From: Clostridiales bacterium | Lineage (GTDB): Bacteria; Bacillota; Clostridia; Lachnospirales; Anaerotignaceae | DNA: 38,291 bases | Direction of reading: 5' to 3' | Assembly (NCBI GenBank): GCA_018364635.1 | Contig: JAGZLR010000019.1 | Location: 1-38,291 of the forward strand | In this document: positions 26,004-33,738 of the stretch, in pieces | Layout of the letters: every line of letters begins with the position of its first letter | Numbering within the stretch: the first letter of the stretch is position 1 | Position numbers and translations under genes: made by a program | Notes under the pieces: generated by a model | Told to the model about the DNA's origin: nothing | The model's input: only the letters and a program-made list of their open reading frames with translations | Databases searched by the model: none

Positions 26004-27878
26004 TTGAAACAGAAACTAAATGAAAGGCAAATGCAGGCAGTGGATCACTTTTGTGGGCCAATGATGGTTTTAGCAAGCCCAGGAAGTGGAAAAACAACAG
26101 TTGTTGTTCATAGAATAAAAAGTTTAATTGAAAAATATCAGGTTAATCCACACCACATCTTAGTTGTAACTTTTACAAAAGCGGCTGCCGTTCAGATGAA
26201 AAAGCGTTTCTTAGAATTATCACAGGATGTACAAGGAGTTACTTTTGGTACATTTCATGCATTGTTTTTCCGAATACTTCGAGAAGAGTGTGGATATTCT
26301 TTGGAAGATTTGATGGAAGAGGCAGTGCGGTGGAAGTTAATTGCAGAGATTATACAGTCTTTGCAATTGAACACTAATGATGTGGATGAACTGACAGAAG
26401 ATTTCTTTCGAGAAGCAGGTAAAATGGTCAGTGAATTGATTCCTTTTGACCAGTTTGAACCAGAACATATGATAAAGGCAGAATTCCAGCAGATTTATAT
26501 ACAATATTGTCGATTTAAGGATGAACATCATAAAATTGATTTTGATGATATGATGCTGAAATGTTACAATTGTCTGACAAATACCCCTAGGGTTCTTGAA
26601 AAATGGCAAAAAAAGTATAAATTTATATTAGTAGACGAATTTCAGGATGTGAATAAAATCCAATATGAATGTCTGAGACTAATTGGTCAGGCTGAAAACA
26701 ATGTATTTGTTGTTGGAGACGATGATCAGAGTATTTATTGTTTCCGTGGCGCAAGGCCTGATTTTCTTCTAAATTTTCCAAAGGACTTTCCAGGAACAGA
26801 AAAAGTCGTTTTAGACATCAACTATAGGTCTACAGATTATATTATCCGTTTAGGGCAGAGAATTATTACAAATAATACAAATCGCTATGAAAAGGAGATT
26901 AACGGCACAGGGGAGAAGGGAACACTGACGGAATTCTTTTCTGCACAGACGCCGGAGGGGGAAGCAGATAAAATTGTTTCTAAAATAAAAATACTGATGT
27001 CAAGAGGAGTGTCTTTGAAACAAATAGCGATTATTTATCGGACGAATCAACAGGCTGATTACATAACACAGGCACTTGCAGCAGCGGGTATTTGTTATAA
27101 TTTGAAGGACTCCATTATGAATATATATGAACATTGGATTGTGAAAGATATTTTATCATATATCTCTCTAGCATTTGACGATACAGATAATCAAGCGTTT
27201 ATGAGAATTGTCAATCGTCCGAAACGCTATGTGACGACACAAATGTTAAAAACTTTGGAACAGAAAGGTGGATCATCCCTTCATAATATATTTCAATTGA
27301 GAGACCTTAAAGATTGGCAGGTACAGCCTCTAACAGATTTAATAGCACATCTGAAACAGATAAAAAAAAGATCACCTATGGAAGCTATAAAATATATTCG
27401 TACAGTTGTTGGGTATGATAGATACTTAGAAGATTATGGCGCTTATCGCAAGACCAATGTTATGACTCTGTTAGAGATTGCTGAGAAAGTGACATTAGCT
27501 GCTCAGGATGTGACAAATTTTGACGAATATCAGAGTCATTTGATCGAACTCTCTAATCAAATGAAAGAAGGACGAAAAACCATTCAAAGACCTTTAGAGA
27601 ATGCAGTGACTCTTTCGACAATTCATAGTGCAAAAGGATTGGAGTTTGAAGCGGTTTTTTTGCCTGGTATCGTAGAAGGTGTACTTCCTCATGAGAAAAG
27701 CTCTTTAAGTGCAGAGGCGATGGAAGAGGAGCGGCGACTTTTTTATGTGGGAGTAACCAGGGCTAAAAGTTATCTCTGTTTGTCGGAGTACTGTACAAAA
27801 TTTCAAAAGAAAGTGAATCGATCAATTTTTCTGAGAGAAATCGGTTTGAAAAAGAGGAAAGGAGCTAGTAAAAAATGA
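26004..27878 (+). CDS. UvrD/PcrA-like superfamily 1 DNA helicase
   Basis: 624 residues, about 100 shorter than PcrA or UvrD. All main SF1A motifs are present: Q motif L-N-E-R-Q-M-Q-A-V, Walker A G-S-G-K-T-T (27-32), V-D-E-F-Q-D-V-N (motif II), G-D-D-D-Q-S-I-Y-C-F-R-G-A (III), N-Y-R-S (IV), S-T-I-H-S-A-K-G-L-E-F (V) and E-E-R-R-L-F-Y-V-G-V-T-R-A (VI). It should unwind DNA 3' to 5' using ATP, in repair or replication restart. The start is TTG at 26004 after AAAGGA; the conserved N-terminus begins immediately, and the first ATG would cut into the Q motif. The missing length is at the C-terminus, where PcrA has its polymerase-contact tail. A small membrane ORF overlaps its stop. Confidence 0.92.
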   Translation: MKQKLNERQMQAVDHFCGPMMVLASPGSGKTTVVVHRIKSLIEKYQVNPHHILVVTFTKAAAVQMKKRFLELSQDVQGVTFGTFHALFFRILREECGYSLEDLMEEAVRWKLIAEIIQSLQLNTNDVDELTEDFFREAGKMVSELIPFDQFEPEHMIKAEFQQIYIQYCRFKDEHHKIDFDDMMLKCYNCLTNTPRVLEKWQKKYKFILVDEFQDVNKIQYECLRLIGQAENNVFVVGDDDQSIYCFRGARPDFLLNFPKDFPGTEKVVLDINYRSTDYIIRLGQRIITNNTNRYEKEINGTGEKGTLTEFFSAQTPEGEADKIVSKIKILMSRGVSLKQIAIIYRTNQQADYITQALAAAGICYNLKDSIMNIYEHWIVKDILSYISLAFDDTDNQAFMRIVNRPKRYVTTQMLKTLEQKGGSSLHNIFQLRDLKDWQVQPLTDLIAHLKQIKKRSPMEAIKYIRTVVGYDRYLEDYGAYRKTNVMTLLEIAEKVTLAAQDVTNFDEYQSHLIELSNQMKEGRKTIQRPLENAVTLSTIHSAKGLEFEAVFLPGIVEGVLPHEKSSLSAEAMEEERRLFYVGVTRAKSYLCLSEYCTKFQKKVNRSIFLREIGLKKRKGASKK

Positions 27879-27994
27879 ATAAAAAAAGCAGAGCAGAAAG
27901 AAAAAGAAAAGCAGCAGCAGTATTAGCAATCATTGTCATTTTTGCTATGGTTTTAGGGTTGGCAGCACCGTTTATGGGAGCATTATACTTATAA
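27875..27994 (+). CDS. 39-residue basic membrane microprotein coupled to the helicase
   Basis: The ATG overlaps the helicase stop as ATGA, with GAGGAAAGGAG inside the end of the helicase gene as ribosome binding site. The product begins MNKKSRAERKRKAAAVLAII: about twelve strongly basic residues, then a single hydrophobic helix (about 13-37) ending with A-L-Y-L. This looks like a one-pass protein with its basic end inside the cell. The tight coupling, good binding site and sensible charge/hydrophobic pattern support a real gene. I do not recognise a family. Composition alone could mimic a random hydrophobic ORF, so confidence is moderate. Confidence 0.65.
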   Translation: MNKKSRAERKRKAAAVLAIIVIFAMVLGLAAPFMGALYL

Positions 27995-28064
27995 TTTAAT
28001 TGCCTGACCTTTATAAGTTAGGTGTGAAAAAATATAATTATGAGAAAAAGTAAAGGGGAAAAAA

Positions 28065-29585
28065 ATGAAGCGTGGAAGTGAGAAAACTGAAAGAACAAAA
28101 AAATTTCAACAGAGGCCCAGTACCATAGTGGTTGGAGTTATATTAGTGGTAGTTGTGTTGGCAGGAACTGTGATGGGCTTTAAAGGATATCAAGATAAAA
28201 AGTTTCAAGAGCATATGAATTCTGTTGTAGAACAGGAGACGATATATGAGGGAATTTTAGTTAATGGAGAAAACATCGGCGGGATGACAAAAGATGATGC
28301 AGAAACATATTTATCGAATACCCTCCAGAGTAATTTGTCTGAACAACAAATTATATTGACCTATGAAGATCAGTCATGGCCGATTTCTTATGAAGCGTTG
28401 GAGGCGCGATTTGACTTTGATGAGGCAACGCAGAAAGCATATGACGTTGGAAGAGAAGGAACTTTAGAGGAAAGATATGATTATATTACCCAAATTGCTG
28501 AACAAAAATTAAATATTGATGCACCATATACCTATAATTTAGATGCTGCAAAAGATCTTTTATCAGAGATCAAAAAAGAAATTGATGTGGAAGCTAAAGA
28601 TTCTAGTATGACAAGAAAAGATGGGAATTTTATCATTACAGATGAGGTAAAAGGATGCGTTTTAGATGAGGAACAGACATTAAAAAGTTTAGAAGATATG
28701 GTTTCTGCCCGTCAAACTGGAAATTTAATTCTTAAGGTGACAGAAACTGAGCCTGAAATTACAAGGGAAATGAATGAGCAGGCAACAGATTTGATTGGGT
28801 CATTTTCTACAAAATTTACAGGCAGTATGGCATTGGGACGGAATATTAATTTAAAAGTTGGCTGTGATAATATTAATGGTACCATACTGAAACCAGGAGA
28901 AACGTTTTCTATGAATGAAGGTTTGGGTCCTCAGACTTATGCCAATGGCTATCGAAATGCAGCAGTAATTGTTGATGGAAAATTGGAAGACGGCATTGCA
29001 GGCGGCGTTTGTCAGGTGACAACAACGCTATATAATTCTGTGATTTTGGCGGAGCTGGAAATAGTAGAGAGGAAAAACCATTCTTTACCAGTAGCATATG
29101 TGCCTTTGGGAAGAGATGCAGCAGTGGCTGGTGATTACAAAGATTTAAAGTTTAAAAACGATACAGAATATCCAGTTTACATTGAAGCATTTGTGGCTGA
29201 TAATAAGGTGGTTACTAATGTATATGGCCATGAGATACATGGTCCAAGTCGTAAAGTGGAATTTGAGCAGATCCGTGTAGGCACAATTCCTAAACCACCA
29301 GAAAAAATCACAGAAGATCCTAATCGTCCAGAGGGAGAGAGGGAGGTAACACATACTGGAAAGGCAGGATCAAAAGTTACAACAAATAAGCTAGTTTATG
29401 AAAACGATGTTTTGATAAGTAAAGAGTGGTTTTCAGACTCGACATATATTGCAACAGCAGACGAAGTGACTGTAGGTACAAAAAAGGAAGAAAGCGAGAA
29501 TAAGGATGAGAAGATAGACGGACTTGGGGGCGAAGGTGTGACAGATCAGGAAGTAAGTGATTTTGTCCCTTTAGGAAGCGAGTAA
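28065..29585 (+). CDS. VanW-family cell-wall protein with peptidoglycan-binding-like and G5-like regions
   Basis: 506 residues. A basic start and one membrane helix (about 21-42) anchor it with the rest outside. Residues about 60-230 contain PG_binding_4-like units (Y-E-G-I-L-V-N-G-E-N-I-G-G-M-T begins one). The VanW domain follows (about 250-385), with K-P-G-E-T-F-S-M-N-E, A-A-V-I-V-D-G, G-G-V-C-Q-V-T-T-T-L-Y-N and E-R-K-N-H-S. After it comes a G5-like beta region (about 400-480: V-T-H-T-G-K-A-G-S-K-V-T-T-N ... Y-I-A-T-A-D-E-V-T-V-G-T). The acidic tail is low complexity. The exact role of VanW proteins is unknown; despite the name, they occur widely without vancomycin resistance. AAAGGGG precedes the ATG, and the HypE-like gene starts ten bases after the stop. 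Confidence 0.88.
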   Translation: MKRGSEKTERTKKFQQRPSTIVVGVILVVVVLAGTVMGFKGYQDKKFQEHMNSVVEQETIYEGILVNGENIGGMTKDDAETYLSNTLQSNLSEQQIILTYEDQSWPISYEALEARFDFDEATQKAYDVGREGTLEERYDYITQIAEQKLNIDAPYTYNLDAAKDLLSEIKKEIDVEAKDSSMTRKDGNFIITDEVKGCVLDEEQTLKSLEDMVSARQTGNLILKVTETEPEITREMNEQATDLIGSFSTKFTGSMALGRNINLKVGCDNINGTILKPGETFSMNEGLGPQTYANGYRNAAVIVDGKLEDGIAGGVCQVTTTLYNSVILAELEIVERKNHSLPVAYVPLGRDAAVAGDYKDLKFKNDTEYPVYIEAFVADNKVVTNVYGHEIHGPSRKVEFEQIRVGTIPKPPEKITEDPNRPEGEREVTHTGKAGSKVTTNKLVYENDVLISKEWFSDSTYIATADEVTVGTKKEESENKDEKIDGLGGEGVTDQEVSDFVPLGSE

Positions 29586-29595
29586 GGAGAAATGC

Positions 29596-30597
29596 ATGAT
29601 GAAACTTGAAATAGGTAAAATACCAGCTGAGTTGCTGGAAGAAATTGTACTGGATCCTATTCGTAGGAATCAGAAAAAGAGGAATGATATTGTGATACGC
29701 CCTCAGACAGGAGAAGACTGTTCTGCCTGTGATATGGGAGAAGAGTATTGTGTTTTTTCTACAGATCCGATTACAGGGACTGTCAATCACATAGGTGCTT
29801 CTGTTGTTCATATTAATTGTAATGATGCGGCTAGTAGTGGTGCAGAACCTGTAGGAATATTGATTACAGTGCTTTTGCCGCCTGGAAGCAGTGATGATAT
29901 TCTGCGTGAAATTATGCAGGATGCTTATGATGTGGCTAGTAAGCTTCAAATTGAAATATTAGGTGGACATACAGAAGTGACAGATGCGGTGACAAGACCT
30001 GTAGTATCAGGCACTGTTATTGCGAAAACTGCAAAACGGAACTTTATCTCTTCTGGTGGTGCTCAAATTGGTCAGGGTATTATTATGACCAAATGGGCGG
30101 GAATTGAAGGAACAGCAATTATTGCAAATGATTATGAGGATAAATTAAAGGGAAAGATTTCAGAAGATATTTTGGAAAAAGCTAAAAATTTAAATAGTAT
30201 GATTTCTGTAGTAAAGGAGGGGAACATTGCTGCACAGTTTGGAGCTACAGCAATGCATGATGCTACAGAAGGTGGAATCTATGGTGCTGTATGGGAAATA
30301 GCGGACTGTTCTCAAAAAGGAATAGAACTTCTACAGGATTCTATTCCTGTACTGGAAGAAACCAGATTAATTTGTAAAACTGCAGGTGTTGATGTATACC
30401 GTTTGGTGTCTAGTGGTACTATGATCATTACTTCATTTTATCCTGAAAAGCTAGTAGCAAAGCTCCGTCAAGAAGGAATTCCTGCTTCTATTATTGGATG
30501 GGTGACAGGGGGAGACCAAAAGATATTAGTTGCGAATGGGAAGCGTCAGTTATTGTGTCAGCCAAAATCTGATGAGATTTATCATGTAAAGCTTTAG
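29596..30597 (+). CDS. AIR synthase-related / HypE-like protein
   Basis: 333 residues with the PurM/HypE/SelD fold pattern: an N-terminal nucleotide-binding half (I-R-P-Q-T-G-E-D-C-S-A, F-S-T-D-P-I-T-G, the H-I-N-C-N-D-A-A-S-S-G-A-E-P-V-G block and G-G-H-T-E-V-T) and a C-terminal half with M-H-D-A-T-E-G-G-I-Y-G-A. It is closest in layout to HypE, the hydrogenase cyanide-ligand maturation factor, but it ends H-V-K-L and lacks the C-terminal cysteine HypE uses to carry the cyano group. No hyp or hydrogenase genes are nearby, so an ATP-dependent role on another substrate is likely. GGAGAAATGC precedes two adjacent ATGs (29596, 29599); either could be the start. Confidence 0.83.
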   Translation: MMKLEIGKIPAELLEEIVLDPIRRNQKKRNDIVIRPQTGEDCSACDMGEEYCVFSTDPITGTVNHIGASVVHINCNDAASSGAEPVGILITVLLPPGSSDDILREIMQDAYDVASKLQIEILGGHTEVTDAVTRPVVSGTVIAKTAKRNFISSGGAQIGQGIIMTKWAGIEGTAIIANDYEDKLKGKISEDILEKAKNLNSMISVVKEGNIAAQFGATAMHDATEGGIYGAVWEIADCSQKGIELLQDSIPVLEETRLICKTAGVDVYRLVSSGTMIITSFYPEKLVAKLRQEGIPASIIGWVTGGDQKILVANGKRQLLCQPKSDEIYHVKL

Positions 30598-30614
30598 AAA
30601 AATTGATATGATTG

Positions 30615-30643
30615 ACAGAAGAGCATTGCTCTTCTGTTTTTTT
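30615..30643 (+). terminator. Terminator after the HypE-like gene
   Basis: ACAGAAGAGC (30615-30624), ATT loop, GCTCTTCTGT (30628-30637), then a T run to 30643. Confidence 0.92.
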
Positions 30644-30760
30644 GTCGATATGGAATTCAGACAGAAAAGAGGAAATAATAAACATAGATTGTACTTCTAA
30701 GGCGTTTTAGATATTTTGTATCTAATATGGTATGAAATGAACTTTTTTTTATTTGATTTG

Positions 30761-30769
30761 TGGTATAAT
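30761..30769 (+). promoter_or_regulatory. Extended -10 promoter of the Lrp-like gene
   Basis: TGG directly before TATAAT (30764-30769), an extended -10. No good -35 is visible. It gives a leader of about 25 bases before the start at 30798. Confidence 0.5.
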
Positions 30770-30797
30770 AAAAAATGAAAGAAAGGAGGCCGTATTG

Positions 30798-31283
30798 ATG
30801 AGGGATAGAATTCTTCGGCTTTTAGAGAAAAACAGCAGGCTAACTTATGGCCAAATTGCTGAGAGGCTTGGTATTACAGAAGAGGAAGTGGCAAGAGAAG
30901 TAAAGCGGATGGAAGAAAATAAAATCATCTGCGGTTATAATACATTAGTCAATTGGGATGCCACAGAACAGGATTATGTGACAGCTTTGATTGAGGTCAA
31001 AGTTACACCCCAAAGAGGAGATGGTTTTGATCGGATTGCGGAGAGGATTTATCGTTTTGAAGAGGTAAAAGCGTTGTACTTAATGAGCGGTGTTTTTGAT
31101 TTTGCTATTATTATAGAGGGAAGCAATATCAAAGAAATTGCCTATTTTGTATCAGATAAACTTTCTCCAATCAATGATGTTATAAGCACGGCTACACATT
31201 TTGTTTTGAAAAAGTATAAAGATCATGGAATTATTATAGATAAGGGCAGAAAGTCCAATGAAAGGATGATTATTTCGCCATGA
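30798..31283 (+). CDS. Lrp/AsnC-family transcriptional regulator
   Basis: 161 residues from ATG 30798, which follows AAAGGAGG at eight bases; an upstream in-frame ATG at 30753 has no such site and lies before the promoter -10. The N-terminal helix-turn-helix (residues about 3-50: I-L-R-L-L-E-K-N-S-R-L-T-Y-G-Q-I-A-E-R-L-G-I) is followed by the RAM/AsnC ligand-binding domain (about 65-145, with V-K-A-L-Y-L-M-S-G-V-F-D-F). Such proteins sense amino acids and form octamers on DNA. The stop overlaps the start of the next aminotransferase, so the partner is probably co-regulated and may act on the regulator's ligand. The effector is not determined. Confidence 0.92.
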   Translation: MRDRILRLLEKNSRLTYGQIAERLGITEEEVAREVKRMEENKIICGYNTLVNWDATEQDYVTALIEVKVTPQRGDGFDRIAERIYRFEEVKALYLMSGVFDFAIIIEGSNIKEIAYFVSDKLSPINDVISTATHFVLKKYKDHGIIIDKGRKSNERMIISP

Positions 31284-32452
31284 GGGAAAGCTACATTGCG
31301 GATCATATCCGACAGATGCCGCCTTCAGGGATCCGAAAATTTTTTGACGTGGCAAGTTCCATGAAAGATGTCATCTCACTTGGTGTGGGAGAACCGGATT
31401 TTGAGACACCATGGAGGATTCGTGAGGCTGCGGTTTCCACCATTGAGCGTGGTATTACATCTTATACATCAAATCAGGGCTTACTGGAACTAAGGAGAGA
31501 AATTTGTCGATATTTAATGGAACGATTTTCGCTTAACTATGATCCAGTGAAAGAGGTAATGGTTACTGTTGGCGCTAGCGAGGGCATTGATATTGCTTTG
31601 CGGGCATTGGTAGACCCTGGAGATGATGTGCTTTTAGTTGAGCCGTCTTATGTATCTTATAAGCCTTGTATAACGATGTGTGGAGGAAATCCTATTATTA
31701 TTGAAACTACAGAGGCGCAGGAATTTCGTTTAACACCAGAGGCATTACGCCAAGCGATTACTAAAAAAACAAAGGTATTAATTTTACCTTATCCCAATAA
31801 TCCAACAGGCGGAATTATGGAAAAGAAAGATTTGGAACAAATCGTTCCTATTTTAATGGAGCATGATATTTTTGTAGTCAGCGATGAAATTTATGCTGAG
31901 CTTACTTATGGAAGAAATCATGTTTCGATTGCGTCATTTCCAGGGATGAAAGAAAGAACAGTAGTACTAAATGGTTTTTCTAAAGCTTTTGCTATGACCG
32001 GATGGCGATTAGGCTATGCGGCAGGTCCAGCAGAAGTGATTCAATATATGAATCGAATTCACCAATATGTGATTATGTGTGCACCTACTATGAGTCAGTA
32101 TGCGGGAATAGAGGCCCTTGCTGGAATTGGAAGTATGGAAGATGTCAAATATATGCGAGAGGCTTATGATGAGAGAAGAAAGATTATGGTAGATGGTTTT
32201 CGTTCTATGGGTCTAAGCTGTTTTGAACCATTGGGTGCATTTTATGTTTTCCCTAGTATTAAAAGTACAGGTATGAGGTCAGAGGAGTTTTGTGAGAGAA
32301 TGTTGTTTGAAGAAAAAGTGGCTGTTGTGCCTGGAACAGCGTTTGGAGCATCAGGAGAAGGTTTTGTCCGTTGTTCTTATGCGTATTCTGTGGAGGACAT
32401 TCAATCAGCATTAAAGAGAATAGATGGGTTTCTTAAAAAAATAGCGAAATAG
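31280..32452 (+). CDS. Class I/II aminotransferase paired with the Lrp regulator
   Basis: 390 residues. Clear fold-type I marks: S-L-G-V-G-E-P-D-F-E-T-P, S-Y-T-S-N-Q-G, P-Y-P-N-N-P-T-G-G, V-S-D-E-I-Y-A-E, PLP lysine K235 in G-F-S-K-A-F-A-M-T-G-W-R-L-G-Y, and F-V-R-C-S-Y-A near the end. The start overlaps the regulator's stop (ATGA), so the two are translated together. It is similar in motif wording to the aminotransferase at 358-1539 but not a recent copy. Many Clostridia carry this regulator-aminotransferase pair, and its members are usually annotated as aspartate, alanine or aromatic aminotransferases. The substrate cannot be read here. Confidence 0.9.
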   Translation: MRESYIADHIRQMPPSGIRKFFDVASSMKDVISLGVGEPDFETPWRIREAAVSTIERGITSYTSNQGLLELRREICRYLMERFSLNYDPVKEVMVTVGASEGIDIALRALVDPGDDVLLVEPSYVSYKPCITMCGGNPIIIETTEAQEFRLTPEALRQAITKKTKVLILPYPNNPTGGIMEKKDLEQIVPILMEHDIFVVSDEIYAELTYGRNHVSIASFPGMKERTVVLNGFSKAFAMTGWRLGYAAGPAEVIQYMNRIHQYVIMCAPTMSQYAGIEALAGIGSMEDVKYMREAYDERRKIMVDGFRSMGLSCFEPLGAFYVFPSIKSTGMRSEEFCERMLFEEKVAVVPGTAFGASGEGFVRCSYAYSVEDIQSALKRIDGFLKKIAK

Positions 32453-32487
32453 AATGCTTATAAAAATCTTCAGAACAATTAGGTTTA

Positions 32488-32523
32488 TAGTGATAAGGAA
32501 GTATTTACAATAAATTATCACTA
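32488..32523. repeat. Inverted repeat downstream of the aminotransferase
   Basis: TAGTGATAA (32488-32496) and TTATCACTA (32515-32523), a perfect 9-bp pair with an 18-base spacer and no T run. It lies between the aminotransferase and the recombinase remnant, and could be a weak terminator or a protein-binding site left by a mobile element. Confidence 0.5.
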
Positions 32524-32544
32524 ACGCTGACAGATAGGTTTACA

Positions 32545-32590
32545 AGCAGAGAGTAATCACTTCCTAAAGTGATCGGCTCTCTGCTTTTCT
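32545..32590 (+). terminator. Two-part hairpin ahead of the recombinase remnant
   Basis: AGCAGAGAG (32545-32553) pairs with CTCTCTGCT (32577-32585), enclosing a second stem ATCACTT/AAGTGAT (32556-32562, 32567-32573). It is followed by TTTTCT. It is terminator-like and probably part of the remnant element, or the terminator of the Lrp-aminotransferase unit. Confidence 0.65.
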
Positions 32591-32617
32591 ATCTCCACTT
32601 TGCTACGCAGTAGAACC

Positions 32618-32967
32618 TTATATCATTTTATATAGGAAATGTCGGTTTGATTTCCTATCACAAGACTGAAAGAGCTGATAGAAAAGGTACAGACTGAACA
32701 ACAGGAAACTGATACCTACGAACAGAATAAAAGCGATTTTGACAGTTTCGCTGCTATTATCCGCAAAGGATGTAGGAATAACCGAATTGGCACCTACTAT
32801 CGTCAATGAGTTTGTGAAGAAAATAAGTTATTTATGCACCGGAGAAAATAGACGGCAAGTGTTTTCAGAAAGAGGAGATTGACTTTGACTTCGTAGGAGA
32901 AATCCATTTGTCGACTGACCTGCAGCCGGAACAGAAAGAAGCCAATCAACAGGAAAAGACGGCATAG
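32618..32967 (+). pseudogene. Decayed 3' end of a large serine recombinase (DUF4368-type transposon integrase)
   Basis: No open frame survives, but reading across frames recovers the C-terminus of a transposon-type serine recombinase. Frame 1 (about 32639-32767) contains a stop and gives RLKELIEKVQTEQQETDTYE and then SDFDSFAAIIRK. After a shift near 32768, frame 2 (32769-32823) gives DVGITELAPTIVNEFVKK. After another near 32825, frame 3 (32827-32967) gives VIYAPEKIDGK, then FDFVGEIHLSTDL, ending at TAG. The I-I-R-K-x-x, L-T-P-T-I-V-N-E-F-I-x-K-I, hydrophobic-Y-A-P-E-K-x-x-G-K and F-x-F-V-G-E-I pattern is that of the DUF4368 tail of TndX/TnpX-like recombinases on conjugative and mobilisable transposons. 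The catalytic N-terminus is gone. The boundaries given are approximate at the left. Confidence 0.8.
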
Positions 32968-32991
32968 CCCTTGAACGGGACTATACCGTCT
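32957..32991 (+). repeat. Imperfect hairpin at the recombinase remnant 3' end
   Basis: AGACGG-C-ATAG-CCC, loop TTGAAC, GGG-A-CTAT-A-CCGTCT: 13 pairs broken by mismatches. It overlaps the remnant's stop codon and has no T run after it. It was probably the terminator of the recombinase gene. From here to 33048 I see nothing else. Confidence 0.6.
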
Positions 32992-33048
32992 AACTAAGAA
33001 ATATACTTCCCTAAAACCGAAAAAACGTAACTTATAGGGATGGTATTT

Positions 33049-33477
33049 TTAAAAGAAGAGCTTATCTTCAAAGTTGCAGTCTGGACACAGGCCGTAATAG
33101 AATATCTTTTCATTTTCTATCTTAAAGCCCCATGGCAGATCTACAGCATCTGCAAGGTTTTGATTACGTTTAAATTTTAAATCATAAACATTTCTACAAT
33201 TGGTGCATACAAAGTGAGGATGTTTTTCTGGGTTGGCGTCATATCTTACATGATTGTCGCCTGTGTATAGTTCCTGTATTAGACCAGCTTCTATAAGAGC
33301 ATCTAATGTTTTATATACAGTAGCAAGACTCATAGATGGATGTTTTGGTTCTAATGATTTATAGATGGTTTCTGCGCTTGGATGAGAAGCTGTAAAAGAT
33401 AGTATCTGATAGATTGCAATGCGCTGAGGTGTTATCTTTAGATGTTTGTCCCGAAGGCGTTCTACGATATAACTCAA
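33049..33477 (-). CDS. perR: Peroxide-sensing Fur-family repressor PerR
   Basis: 142 residues. All five PerR regulatory-metal ligands align with a constant offset of five from Bacillus subtilis PerR: H32, D80, H86, H88 and D99. So do the four structural-zinc cysteines C91, C94, C131 and C134. The metal-bound histidines are oxidised by peroxide in this family, releasing DNA and inducing peroxide-defence genes. The N-terminal winged helix contains T-P-Q-R-I-A-I-Y and S-L-A-T-V-Y-K-T-L-D. The start is TTG at 33477 behind AAGGGGGA; no better codon is nearby. It is a single gene with its own promoter, adjacent to the recombinase scar. Confidence 0.92.
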   Translation of the reverse strand: MSYIVERLRDKHLKITPQRIAIYQILSFTASHPSAETIYKSLEPKHPSMSLATVYKTLDALIEAGLIQELYTGDNHVRYDANPEKHPHFVCTNCRNVYDLKFKRNQNLADAVDLPWGFKIENEKIFYYGLCPDCNFEDKLFF

Positions 33478-33535
33478 TTTAATTGGTCCCCCTTAAAAAT
33501 AAGAAAATAAAATTTTAACAAATACTCCACTATAA

Positions 33536-33564
33536 GTTATAATACGCAAACCATTTTTCGTCAA
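33536..33564 (-). promoter_or_regulatory. Promoter of perR
   Basis: On the minus strand TTGACG (33559-33564) and TATAAC (33536-33541) are separated by 17 bases. The -35 is inside the first copy of a 10-base direct repeat. Confidence 0.75.
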
Positions 33565-33587
33565 TAGTAATTTTATATTTCGTCAAT
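33556..33587. repeat. Direct repeat TTTCGTCAAT x2, 22-base period
   Basis: Two exact copies (33556-33565 and 33578-33587) begin 22 bases apart, about two helical turns. The first overlaps the perR -35. Position and phasing suit a regulator binding site. The motif is not the known PerR box. Confidence 0.55.
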
Positions 33588-33601
33588 TTTATTTCTTTGG
33601 A

Positions 33602-33630
33602 TTGAAGATTTAAAAGACATGTGATATGAT
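33602..33630 (+). promoter_or_regulatory. Promoter of the GNAT-trmL unit
   Basis: TTGAAG (33602-33607), a 17-base spacer, TATGAT (33625-33630). It would give a leader of about 100 bases, AT-rich, with no riboswitch that I recognise. Confidence 0.65.
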
Positions 33631-33738
33631 AAAAACAGGATTCTTAATTGTCATAGGGGTTTATTTTATATACTAAAATTATAGAAATATTTTAATTTAA
33701 ATAGCGCGATTTTCAGATGAAAAGGGGAAAATATTTTT

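Noticed and set aside
29377..29949. 190-residue open frame on the minus strand
   Set aside because: It is antisense to the end of the VanW gene and the start of the HypE-like gene, has no binding site and no recognisable protein pattern.
32618..32806. 62-residue minus-strand open frame in the gene-poor region
   Set aside because: The plus strand across frames gives a clear recombinase-like C-terminus; the minus frame has no binding site or family pattern.
33531..33541. TATAAGTTATA as a PerR box near perR
   Set aside because: It is only a short A/T dyad with an 11-base span and does not fit the 15-base 7-1-7 PerR box pattern.
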